Shown here: piece after piece, positions 1 through 7,273 of the stretch | Position numbering within the stretch: the stretch's first letter is position 1 | How the letters are laid out: every line of letters starts with the position of its first letter | Origin: JAVKNF01 sp031537795 | GTDB lineage: Bacteria; Pseudomonadota; Alphaproteobacteria; Rickettsiales; Deianiraeaceae | Length of the DNA stretch: 25,041 bases | Direction of reading: 5' to 3' | NCBI GenBank assembly: GCA_031537795.1 | Contig: JAVKNF010000036.1 | Span: 1-25,041 of the forward strand | The notes under the pieces: model-generated | What the model saw: the letters and a program-made list of their open reading frames with translations, nothing else | Databases searched by the model: none | Told to the model about the DNA's origin: nothing | Translations under genes and position numbers: made by a program

Positions 1-145
1 CAATTATTGATGATTGAAATTTTATAAAAATAAAACAACGATACAACAAAATCTTCTTCTTTGTAATTATTAATCTAGAGATTGAATCCATCTTTACTAA
101 TGAAATATAATTTTATTGAATATTATCTAAATCTACTTTAAGATA

Positions 146-171
146 AATTTCTAATTCAACAATTAGAAATT
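146..171 (-). terminator. Hairpin downstream of tRNA-Pro, probable terminator
   Basis: A perfect 11-bp inverted repeat (AATTTCTAATT at 146-156, AATTAGAAATT at 161-171) closes on a 4-base CAAC loop. It lies 10 bases beyond the 3' end of the minus-strand tRNA-Pro gene. Read on the minus strand it is followed only by a weak T-containing stretch, so the terminator role is inferred from position and stem quality. The remaining bases 1-145 hold nothing I recognise. Confidence 0.5.
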
Positions 172-181
172 AATACTGAAC

Positions 182-258
182 TGGTCGGAGCGGAGGGATT
201 TGAACCCCCGACCCTCTGTTCCCAAAACAGATGCGCTACCAGACTGCGCCACGCTCCG
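182..258 (-). tRNA. tRNA-Pro(UGG)
   Basis: The minus strand folds as a cloverleaf. The acceptor stem CGGAGCG (252-258) pairs fully with 186-192, the discriminator base is A (185) and CCA is encoded (182-184). The anticodon arm is CTGTT/TTGGGAA-type with anticodon TGG, and the T loop carries GGTTCAAATCC. TGG is the wobble anticodon able to read all proline codons, suiting a small tRNA set. It appears to be an independent minus-strand unit with a hairpin just downstream. Confidence 0.95.
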
Positions 259-363
259 AATAAATTTGAATATTTTAAATTTAAGATTATTAATTATCAA
301 GTTTTTTGTATAAATCTTGACAATAAAGAATTATACATCTCTTATATTTATTATACATTAAAT

Positions 364-648
364 ATGCTTCATTTTTCTTTTTTGATACTTTCAATTGTTG
401 GAATTTTAAATAATAATTCATTTAATTTTTCATTTCTGAATAAAGTTTTAGAAAAACTATCTCTTTTAAAGAAATATAGTTTTTACTCTGTATTATATAT
501 TTTTTATTATTTTATTCTTGAATTGTGGAATAAAATAGATGCGATTAAATTTTTAATTTTATTTCTAGTTGTAGAATCTCTTGACTCTTGCTTTCTTTCT
601 TTGATTTTTGGTCTTGTAGCTTTATTTTTAAAGATTAAAGATAGGTAA
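364..648 (+). CDS. Hypothetical small hydrophobic protein (doubtful)
   Basis: An open frame of 94 codons encodes a Phe/Leu/Ile-rich product with two possible membrane stretches, around residues 1-15 and 62-90. No family is recognised. A 67-codon frame overlaps it on the opposite strand, and base composition here is low-complexity, so an AT-rich chance ORF is possible. It starts with ATG but has no clear Shine-Dalgarno sequence. In its favour, it ends just before a strong inverted repeat (661-703) that could act as a terminator. It sits between tRNA-Pro and an IS remnant, in decayed surroundings. Confidence 0.25.
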   Translation: MLHFSFLILSIVGILNNNSFNFSFLNKVLEKLSLLKKYSFYSVLYIFYYFILELWNKIDAIKFLILFLVVESLDSCFLSLIFGLVALFLKIKDR

Positions 649-970
649 AATTCATTTTTATTTATAAAAACTACTTGCATAAGTAAGTGCTTGTTTTTAT
701 AAAAATCCAATAAAATTACACAATCTTCATCTTTTAATCACGGAGCAAGAAAACTCTAAATACATACAAATGCTATATAAATTACTTGAAATAAATATTT
801 TTGAATTTTCACTGGATTTGTAAAGAAAGCAATCAATTTATATAAATGAATCTAATTTTAATATAAAATAGCGTATAACTCTCATATGTTTATCACACAT
901 TGATAAATAAATTCATTGTAAGTTAAATTCATTAAATTTCTTCTCTAAAAATAAAAAACTTTCATAACTA
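649..970. other. Non-coding or decayed stretch
   Basis: No recognisable gene lies in these 322 bases. They contain the nested palindrome at 661-703. A short stop-free plus-strand stretch around 710-823 could be the end of a lost coding sequence, with residues such as ITEQENSKYIQMLYKLLE, but it has no plausible start. Short AAATTCATT-like repeats occur near 910-940. I read this as degenerated DNA next to the IS remnant. Confidence 0.4.
661..703. repeat. Nested palindrome
   Basis: A perfect 11-bp inverted repeat, TTTATAAAAAC (661-671) and GTTTTTATAAA (693-703), encloses a second perfect 5-bp hairpin, TACTT-GCAT-AAGTA (672-685). The symmetric A/T flanks would let it act as a bidirectional terminator. 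A mobile palindromic element remnant is the alternative. Confidence 0.5.
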
Positions 971-1441
971 ATGTCTTACTTTTGAGTTAAAACTTTTCAC
1001 TAGACAAGTTCACTTTTTGTTGAAAAATGCTTTATTTTACTAGGCAAAACAGCATTATAAGTAAAATCACCATCTGTTGCAACTATTTTTATATCATGAT
1101 GAGAAATTTTTTGAATGAAATTTTTAATCCCGAACCAACCCAAAATGCAAGCAAATAGAGGCTCTTTTGATCAACAGCAATCCAGATTCTGGTTTGATTT
1201 TATTAGTGTTTTGAGGTAGTTGAGTAACTTTATTTTTAACCCAGCGAACAACTAATTGATATGAATTTTTTTGTTAGATTTTTTTTGATAAAATTCTTGC
1301 AATTGTACGATAATTATTGCTTTCAGAAAGTAGTATTAATGCGGTTTGTATGACTTTTTCATCCTATTTTTTTCGTTTATCATTCTGATGTAATTGATAT
1401 TTTTTACAATCTTTGCGCAGAAATTTTTGTTTTTTAACCTA
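971..1441 (-). pseudogene. IS1-family transposase remnant
   Basis: The minus strand reads, in several frames, as a broken IS1-type DDE transposase. From the N-terminal side there is a half zinc ribbon (FLRKDCKKYQ, about 1400-1430), a helix-turn-helix-like stretch (NNYRTIARIL then YQLVVRWVK), the first catalytic region (WIAVDQKSLYLLAFWVGSG), and the second (IVATDGDFTYNAVLPSKIKH with FSTKSE). The third region reads VKSFNSKVRH, where the family has VE..NS..R, so the catalytic Glu is now Lys. In-frame stops and several frame changes break it, so no active enzyme can be made. Terminal inverted repeats were not identified, so element ends are unknown. Confidence 0.8.
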
Positions 1442-1488
1442 CTAAACTTGTTGAATACATTTGTCGATGCCCGTTATCAAGGTAATAC

Positions 1489-1517
1489 TTGACAATTAGA
1501 ATTTAATAAGATATAAT
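1489..1517 (+). promoter_or_regulatory. Consensus sigma70 promoter of the MAPEG gene
   Basis: TTGACA (1489-1494) and TATAAT (1512-1517), separated by exactly 17 bases, match the sigma70 consensus completely. The start codon of the MAPEG gene lies 19 bases after the -10 box, giving a leader of only about a dozen bases. The promoter abuts the N-terminal side of the IS1 remnant. Confidence 0.8.
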
Positions 1518-1536
1518 TTTTTAATTAAATAAATTT

Positions 1537-2007
1537 ATGCAAAATAAATATTCTCTAAAATATATAGCTTTATCATTATTAATGACAATTGTTTTGACGT
1601 TGAATGTAGGTTTCAACAGAATGGAAGCTAAAAAAACAATAGGCTTTGATAAAGGTACAAAACTTGAAAGAGCTATAAGATCTCACGCTAATTTCTTGGA
1701 ATATACACCGATTTTTCTTGTAGCTTTAACCGCCGCTGAACTTGTTGGTGCTTGCGTAATTTCAACTAACGTTCTTGGTTTAACTTTCTTAACCGGGAGA
1801 GTTCTTCATGCTTTATCTTTAAACTATTTTGAGCCAGTAAAAAATTGTATCAAATTTAGACAAATTTCAATGATGATGACTTTAATTCCTTTTTTACTTT
1901 TAGCTTTATTCTTAATTGTAAAATCTTGTAGATTATGTTGCTTTAAAGAAGAAAATGAAGAGAAAGAATGTATAATGAAGTGTAAAACTAAAAAGTGCAC
2001 GAAATAA
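1537..2007 (+). CDS. MAPEG-family membrane protein with Cys-rich tail
   Basis: This 156-residue protein has an N-terminal hydrophobic segment (about 8-25) and the MAPEG core. The core shows RAIRSHANFLEYTPIFLVAL (46-65), an acidic ELVG at 69-71, GRVLHALSL (87-95) and a last membrane helix (about 110-128). The HANF-EY and GR-HA pattern is typical of bacterial YecN-like MAPEG proteins, relatives of glutathione-dependent enzymes; the substrate here cannot be told. The predicted fold is four membrane helices, probably in the inner membrane. Residues 131-156 form a Lys/Glu-rich tail with six cysteines (131, 134, 135, 145, 149, 154), which I do not know from other MAPEG proteins. A perfect sigma70 promoter precedes it. 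It stands alone between an IS remnant and a decayed glycan locus, yet its frame is intact. Confidence 0.8.
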   Translation: MQNKYSLKYIALSLLMTIVLTLNVGFNRMEAKKTIGFDKGTKLERAIRSHANFLEYTPIFLVALTAAELVGACVISTNVLGLTFLTGRVLHALSLNYFEPVKNCIKFRQISMMMTLIPFLLLALFLIVKSCRLCCFKEENEEKECIMKCKTKKCTK

Positions 2008-2045
2008 TTTGAAGTAAACACATCCTTATTTCTTTTTCATTAATT

Positions 2046-2624
2046 TTAATTAAAAATTTTAAATTCTATATCTCTCCATTTTGAAGTTAAATGTGAACTT
2101 TCTTTAGATTTATTATCTCTATCAATAATTGAATTTCCTGAGTGTATCATAATTTCAATATAATTGTAATTTTTTGGAACTTCATATTCGGTTAAAAATC
2201 TCTTTGATATTTTACAGGTTCTTAATATACTTATAAAGTAGATATCAGACTTGGGGTTTTTATGTAATTTAATTAGAAATTTTCATTTATAACTCTTAAT
2301 TTTATTTTTAATTTATTTTCTCCGATATATGAGTTAATAATATTCCAAACAAGAGGAATTGTATGTATATGTTGACGTCCGTCTAGATGACTAATTTTTA
2401 TATTATTTTTATTTAATATTGAGATTTGAGATTCAAGTTCTTTTTTGATGAAATTTTTCAATTCCTCTTTTTTGAATATAGAGAGTGTCAATATTTCGAT
2501 GAAATTTTTATTAAAATAACCTTTATTATTTGTAAGTATTGTTTTTTGCGAAGTGTGAGATTTCCCGAATGTCAAATCAAAATGAAGACCTAAACTTATT
2601 TCATTTTGCCTATCTTTATTTAAA
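2046..2624 (-). pseudogene. ChbG/HpnK (YdjC) family deacetylase remnant
   Basis: The minus strand reads ISLGLHFDLTFGKSH, then HLDGRQHIHTIP, which match the metal-site region of YdjC-type carbohydrate deacetylases (HxDxHQHxH). A frame change near 2273 is followed by a continuation to a stop at 2046, including YIEIMIHSGNSIID (family: HPG) and a terminal region. The family's N-terminal part with the first metal-binding Asp pair (ADDFG-like) is missing. The remaining frame instead runs upstream into the end of a membrane glycosyltransferase. Loss of the N-terminus plus a frameshift make it non-functional. Intact relatives remove acetyl groups from N-acetylated sugars or glycolipids. Confidence 0.75.
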
Positions 2625-3430
2625 GTGTTCAGATTTTTTAAATTTGAAATTTTTATTAAAATAAAAAGAAAAATTGGTATAAAATAATGCTTTGTTGTTA
2701 TTGAAAATAGGTTGCTAAATAAATCAAACTTACCAAATCTTTGAATATATAATACGGAATCTAGGTTTCCATTTTTAAGTAAAAATAAATAGATATAAAA
2801 AAATTAAATAATAAAAAAGAGATATAGAATTTTTTCGACTTTAAAGCTCGAATACCTTCTTTAGTTACTGCAAAAGGGATTGCAATAGACAAAAAAGAAA
2901 CAGCGGTGTGATATTTTGAAAGAAAGCCTAGTTATAGCAAAAAGAACCAAACAAAACCTCCTTCCAGCGGTTTTTTTAATTGCATAATAAGGAAAAAGAA
3001 AAACAATTGACGAATAAAAATGCAAAAGTATCTGGGTTGAAGCCTGTTAAATAAGATGTTAAAATGACATTTGAAATAGAAATAAAAAGAATTATATAAA
3101 TAAGAGTTTCATTTTTAAAAAAATTCTTTAAAAATTGATAAAAACAATAAATTACAATAAAAATTAAAATAAAACTAAATAGAATGCCTATAAAATTAAT
3201 ATAACGAACGGAGAAAATTTTAAACAAAAAATTAGCAAATAAAAAAGTTACAAAGGGGGCTCTTTCGTATGAAATTAAAAAATCTTTTGCAAGATAAAAT
3301 GTCTCGTTAAAATCTGTTGATTGAAAACCTCTAGCAAAGATACTTATTAAGAAATTAACAATAAAAAGATATATTATTGATATAAATCTTGTTTGATTTT
3401 TAAAAAATATTAAACATATTTATCTAAAAA
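2625..3430 (-). pseudogene. ArnT/PMT-like membrane glycosyltransferase remnant
   Basis: Minus-strand pieces in successive frames give a multi-pass GT-C type protein. The first piece has GFQSTDFNETFYLAKDF and YERAP, like the periplasmic loop of PMT/ArnT enzymes; the next is a hydrophobic run with GFNPDTFAF. After a frame change near 2985 comes PLEGGFVWFFLL, an in-frame stop, then LGFLSKYHTAVSFLSIAIPF, the LGFLSKYH motif typical of the family. After another shift near 2775 comes NLDSVLYIQRFGKFDLF and a final membrane segment. No start codon is visible before the stop near 3430. Such enzymes move sugars from polyprenyl phosphate to lipid or surface glycans. Its C-terminal frame runs into the deacetylase remnant. 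Confidence 0.75.
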
Positions 3431-3534
3431 ATTAAAATAATACAAAAATATTTAATTTCAACTTAATAAAAAATAATCTATTAAAATTAAAGTATATTGA
3501 TAATTATTAATTTTAGTATAAAATTAAGTGTTTT

Positions 3535-3942
3535 ATGTTAAGTTTTATTCAGCCAATTTTAACTTATTTGCCTCATATTCTAATAATTGGAACCGTTGCT
3601 TTAGTTGCTTTATTTTTAATATACAATTATTTTAAAAGTAATTTTACAAATGAAGCTGACGAGAAATCTAAAAATAACAACCAAGATAAAGATGAAGAAA
3701 AATCCCCTGAAATTGAAAAAATAAATTCTCTGGATAAATCTTTAGAGCCAAAAAAAGAGCAGAAAGAATCAATTCTTGAAAATAAAAAACCAGAAGAAAA
3801 AAATAACTTAAATACAGGGGTAGAAAATAAAATTAAGAATGATGAATTGAATAATAATTACAAGAAAGAAGAAGGCTCAAGAAACCAAACAAGCTCTATT
3901 GCTGATATGAATTTGAAGGGCTCACAAGTAACACATTATTAA
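3535..3942 (+). CDS. Hypothetical single-pass membrane protein
   Basis: The 135-residue product has one clear transmembrane segment (about 14-32, LIIGTVALVALFLIYNYF). A highly charged Lys/Glu/Asn-rich tail (33-135) follows, with no predicted fold and no cysteine. The positive residues after the helix suggest the tail is cytoplasmic. The frame is intact, starts with ATG and shows normal codon use for this AT-rich DNA. No family is recognised, and low-complexity tails like this give unreliable matches. Neighbours are a decayed glycosyltransferase upstream and an unrecognised broken frame downstream, so context does not assign a role. Confidence 0.55.
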   Translation: MLSFIQPILTYLPHILIIGTVALVALFLIYNYFKSNFTNEADEKSKNNNQDKDEEKSPEIEKINSLDKSLEPKKEQKESILENKKPEEKNNLNTGVENKIKNDELNNNYKKEEGSRNQTSSIADMNLKGSQVTHY

Positions 3943-3974
3943 AATAATCTTACAAAAAGACTGCAATAATTTAA

Positions 3975-4291
3975 TAGGAAAATCTGAATATTAAAATTAA
4001 ATTTATCAGAAGTGACACCAGATATAATAAGATCTTTCTGGGAAATGAAATCAATTAATTTGCATAAAAGAGAAAAGCCAAATTTAGAATATGCGGAGAT
4101 CTACAAATTTTTAGCTTAATTGCTGGTTTAGAAGTTGAAAAAAAATAGAAAAAAATTTGGTATTTTCTTCTGAAAAATAAAACGAGTTGTCCGAGGAAGA
4201 GAAAAAAGAGAGGATTTTATCTCTTGCAACTATAAAGGAAGAGTATGCCTGTAAAATAAACAAGCCTGTTTATATAGAGTGGGGTTTTTAA
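3975..4291 (+). pseudogene. Unrecognised broken coding sequence
   Basis: Plus-strand frames give a protein-like stretch, NLSEVTPDIIRSFWEMKSIN then KREKPNLEYAEIYKFLA, ending in a stop. A shifted frame reads LIAGLEVEKK, and a further one reads ELSEEEKKERILSLATIKEE and ends INKPVYIEWGF at a stop codon at 4289-4291. The amphipathic, charged composition looks like former coding DNA, not random AT-rich sequence, but I do not recognise the family. No start codon is evident after the previous gene. Confidence 0.45.
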
Positions 4292-4308
4292 ATTAACAAA
4301 TATAACAA

Positions 4309-4950
4309 TTATAATTTTATAGAAATACCAGTTTGAATTGTCATCACACTTCTCATCATACTTGAAGTTGAACTATTTACAACAAAAGCATAGTAACATT
4401 CAAATTTTATACTAAATCTTTCAGCTAATCTGTATTCTAAACCTAACCCAAGTTCAGGCATAATTCCAATATTCATTTCATTAAAGCCTACAGGTATTAG
4501 ATTTGTCGTGTAATTATATTTACCGCTTTGAAAATAAACTAAACCACCTGCATGAACAAGAAACGCTATTGTATTGGTAAGTAATGGAATTCTAATTCCT
4601 GTATTTGTCCTCAAAAACACAGTATTTAATTCGCCGGAACTAATTCCAAATTGTTGATTTTCGTATATTTTATTTTTTCCTCCAAATATATTAAATTCTA
4701 CGAATAAAAGATCATTAAGAATAAAACCAACACCTCCACCAAAATTTTGAGGCATTGTGTTATGAATGACATCATTATATATATTATTATTAAACTTTAA
4801 TTGATTATAGTTGTAAAATAAATTAAAATAAATTTCTAAAAATATCTGGTTTGAAATTTTAGTTATAACGTCTTTTTTATCAACCTCAAAAGAGAAAGAA
4901 TTTTTAAAGGAAAAGAAGAAAATAAAAACAAAAATAATAAAATTTCTCAT
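4309..4950 (-). CDS. Outer-membrane beta-barrel protein, hypothetical
   Basis: The 213-residue product begins with a signal peptide (MRNFIIFVFIFFFSFKNSFSF, cleavage near residue 22). The body is made of alternating-hydrophobic strands with Gly and aromatic residues, such as GGGVGFILNDLLFVEFNIFG, GLVYFQSGKYNYT and ELGLGLEYRLAERFSIKFEC, and it ends in a strand, QTGISIKL. This pattern fits a small OmpA/OmpW-like 8-stranded barrel, but no specific family is recognised. ATG at 4950 is preferred over the TTG two codons upstream, because signal peptide length then fits. In host-associated bacteria such proteins often face the host; that is inference. It diverges from a small secreted protein gene starting at 5164. 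Confidence 0.65.
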   Translation of the reverse strand: MRNFIIFVFIFFFSFKNSFSFEVDKKDVITKISNQIFLEIYFNLFYNYNQLKFNNNIYNDVIHNTMPQNFGGGVGFILNDLLFVEFNIFGGKNKIYENQQFGISSGELNTVFLRTNTGIRIPLLTNTIAFLVHAGGLVYFQSGKYNYTTNLIPVGFNEMNIGIMPELGLGLEYRLAERFSIKFECYYAFVVNSSTSSMMRSVMTIQTGISIKL

Positions 4951-5163
4951 ACACAAGATTATATAAGTAAAAAGATAGAAATCAAAAATAAAATATCAAC
5001 AAAACGTAAACATCTTTATTAATATAGAGTTATATAAATATTAATCAATCTTGAATTGTAAAGTAAGAAAAACAACTAAAAAGATAATTAATTTCATCTC
5101 TGTATGATTTTACTTGATTTTAATTCAGTTATTGATAGAATATTAGAGTTTTAATTATATATA

Positions 5164-5433
5164 ATGTTTATTTTATTTTTGATTTTTATATTGTCAAATC
5201 TATCTTCTTATGCTAAAGAATTCAACAAAAAAGAACTTTCAAGAATAGATAATATTTTATTGAATAAAAATTATTCTTTCTCGAGGCAATTTAATTTTCA
5301 AAATAATCAAAATTCAAAATTTGAAATAAAAAATATCTTTTCCGATAAATCCTACTTTCATTATAAAAATAAAATGAAAAAGAAAGAAAATTCTCTTATT
5401 TTAGGTATTTTTTCATTAAAATTCAAATTTTAA
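5164..5433 (+). CDS. Small secreted hypothetical protein
   Basis: This 89-residue product has a good signal peptide (residues 1-17, with SSYA as likely cleavage site before KEF). The mature part of about 70 residues is rich in Asn, Lys, Phe and Ser. The C-terminus, SLILGIFSLKFKF, looks like a terminal amphipathic beta strand ending in Phe, as in outer-membrane proteins, so it may be a shrunken barrel protein or a barrel fragment. No family is recognised. It is divergent from the barrel gene at 4309-4950 and convergent with miaB, 16 bases away. Confidence 0.45.
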   Translation: MFILFLIFILSNLSSYAKEFNKKELSRIDNILLNKNYSFSRQFNFQNNQNSKFEIKNIFSDKSYFHYKNKMKKKENSLILGIFSLKFKF

Positions 5434-5449
5434 TTCGAATAAAATTTTT

Positions 5450-6838
5450 CTAAACTATAACTCCCTTGAGGCTATTTCTTAAAATTTTGTCAATTTTAAC
5501 TTTTTTAATTTGCCCTATTAATTTTAATTTTTCTATTTCATTTTTTATATTTATAATAACTATTTGACCGTACTGACTTCTTCCTAAAATTTGATTTTCT
5601 TCTCTTGCTTCATGATTATCAAATAATACCTCTAATTCTTGATTTAGGCAAGCATTATTAAAATTTTCTTTTTGTTTTTCTAGCAATCTTTGTAACTCTA
5701 ACAATCTTCTACTTTTTACTTCATTTTCAATTTGATTTTTCATAATTCCAGCTCTTGTTTCAGGTCTTATAGAATAAGAAAATGAATAACATTGAGCTTC
5801 ATATTTTATTTGTTCTATTAAATTTAAGGTTTCTTGAAAATCTTCATCTGTTTCCCCTGGAAACCCAACTATAAAATCTGAAGATAAAACTAAGTTTGGC
5901 TTTGCTTTTCTGAATTTTTCAACTACTTCTATATAATGCTCTCTTGTGTATTTTCTGTTCATTGTTTTTAAAATATTATTTGAACCAGACTGCACAGGAA
6001 GATGCAAATAAGGCATTAATTTAGAAATATCTTTATGAGCATCAATTATATCTTGATGCATATCTCTTGGGTGAGATGTTGTATACCTTATTCTTAAAAT
6101 TGATTCTAGTTTTGCAATTTCATAAATTAAATCTGACAATTTGAATTTCTTGCCAAAGCCTTCTCCTTCAAATGCTGTAACATTTTGCCCTAAAAATATT
6201 ATTTCTTTTGCACCTAATGATGCAACTTTTCTAACTTCTTTTATTATATCTTCAATTGGCCTAGAGACTTGTCTACCTCTTGTATTTGGAACAACGCAAT
6301 AAGTGCAAAATTTATCACAACCTTCTTGAACTGAAATAAAAGCACTAACTCCGTTGAAATTAGTTCTTTCTTCTGCTAAAAAATCAAATTTTTCAGTTGT
6401 TGAAAAGTCCAAATGTTGTAAATGCTTTTGAAGTGCTTTCGCCCAACCTGTTTCTTTATCTGTATAAATTGAATTTCTTACAGTCTCTATCATTTCTTTT
6501 AATTTTACGTAAGATTGAGGGCCTAAAATAATATCTACATAATTTGCTCTTTTAAATATTTCATCTTTTGCTGTCTCTGGTACGCAACCTGAAACAATTA
6601 ATATCATATATTTTCCTGCTTTTTGTAATTTTTGTTTTTCTTGATTGATTCTTCCAAGTTTCGAATAAAGTTTATCATCAGCTTTTTCTCTTATACTACA
6701 GGTATTTAGTATCACTAATTCACAATCTTCAAAAGATTCTTCGCATTTTGAATAACCTAAACTTTCTATAGCAGAGCAGATTCTTTCTGAATCATATTCG
6801 TTCATTTGACAACCGTATGTTTTTATGTAATATTTCAT
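5450..6838 (-). CDS. miaB: tRNA-2-methylthio-N6-dimethylallyladenosine synthase
   Basis: MiaB is a radical-SAM methylthiotransferase that adds the 2-methylthio group to isopentenyl-A37 of tRNAs reading UNN codons. The N-terminal UPF0004 domain has the three cysteines of the auxiliary cluster (C10 in TYGCQMNEYD, C47 in NTCSIREKA, C85 in VSGCVPE). The radical-SAM motif EGCDKFCTYC holds C174, C178 and C181, followed by VVPNTRGRQVSRP. The C-terminal TRAM region is present, including GRSQYGQIVI. At 462 residues it has the usual family length. ATG at 6838 starts directly before MKYYIKTYGCQ, the expected N-terminus. hinT lies upstream on the same strand, with about 11 bases between, so the two are probably cotranscribed. 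Confidence 0.97.
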   Translation of the reverse strand: MKYYIKTYGCQMNEYDSERICSAIESLGYSKCEESFEDCELVILNTCSIREKADDKLYSKLGRINQEKQKLQKAGKYMILIVSGCVPETAKDEIFKRANYVDIILGPQSYVKLKEMIETVRNSIYTDKETGWAKALQKHLQHLDFSTTEKFDFLAEERTNFNGVSAFISVQEGCDKFCTYCVVPNTRGRQVSRPIEDIIKEVRKVASLGAKEIIFLGQNVTAFEGEGFGKKFKLSDLIYEIAKLESILRIRYTTSHPRDMHQDIIDAHKDISKLMPYLHLPVQSGSNNILKTMNRKYTREHYIEVVEKFRKAKPNLVLSSDFIVGFPGETDEDFQETLNLIEQIKYEAQCYSFSYSIRPETRAGIMKNQIENEVKSRRLLELQRLLEKQKENFNNACLNQELEVLFDNHEAREENQILGRSQYGQIVIINIKNEIEKLKLIGQIKKVKIDKILRNSLKGVIV

Positions 6839-6849
6839 AAATTTATTTT

Positions 6850-7182
6850 TTAATTATAGCCTAGAATATGCAAATGAAAATGAAAGATCTCCTGCCCTGC
6901 CTCTTTCCCTTTATGAATTTGTAACTTGTAATCTTTTAATTTAAGAATATCTTTTGCTATAAATTCAACTTTTTTAAAGAAATCTCCAGCCTCTTCAATT
7001 GTTGAATTATTTATAAAGTCTTCAAAATCTATAACTTCTTTTTTTGGTATAATTAAAACATGAATTTTAGCTCTAGGGTTTATGTCGTGAATGCAAATTA
7101 ATGAATCATTCTCAAAAACTACGTTAGACTTAATTTCTTTTTTTATAATTTTTGTAAAAATATTTTCTTGATACTTTTTCAT
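6850..7182 (-). CDS. HIT-family nucleotide-binding protein
   Basis: This is a Hint-type histidine triad protein of about 110 residues, a cytoplasmic nucleoside phosphoramidase/hydrolase. The motif HFHLHIL near the C-terminus is the family's HxHxH site. Upstream pieces also fit: FTKIIKKEI (usual FCKIIxGEI, with the zinc-ligand Cys lost), INPRAKIHVLIIPKK, and KEAGQEIFHFHLHI. ATG at 7182 is chosen over a TTG three codons upstream, because it gives the family-like N-terminus. It is followed closely by miaB and is divergent from fabG. Confidence 0.92.
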   Translation of the reverse strand: MKKYQENIFTKIIKKEIKSNVVFENDSLICIHDINPRAKIHVLIIPKKEVIDFEDFINNSTIEEAGDFFKKVEFIAKDILKLKDYKLQIHKGKEAGQEIFHFHLHILGYN

Positions 7183-7273
7183 ATTAATCAAGATAATTCA
7201 ACTTTTTTAAATGTAAAATAATAATTATATTTTTTATATTTGACTTTTATAACAGGTTTTTAATATTCATTTT

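Noticed and set aside
507..710. 67-codon minus-strand frame opposite the small hydrophobic ORF
   Set aside because: It has no family resemblance, a Lys/Asn-rich composition typical of AT-rich chance frames, and it overlaps a palindrome.
3497..3522. TTGATA and TATAAA as promoter of the 135-residue gene
   Set aside because: The spacer is about 14 bases, too short for a sigma70 promoter.
7240..7266. TTGACT and TAATAT as a fabG promoter
   Set aside because: The spacer is only 15 bases and the start codon lies 8 bases after the -10 box, so it is too weak to annotate.
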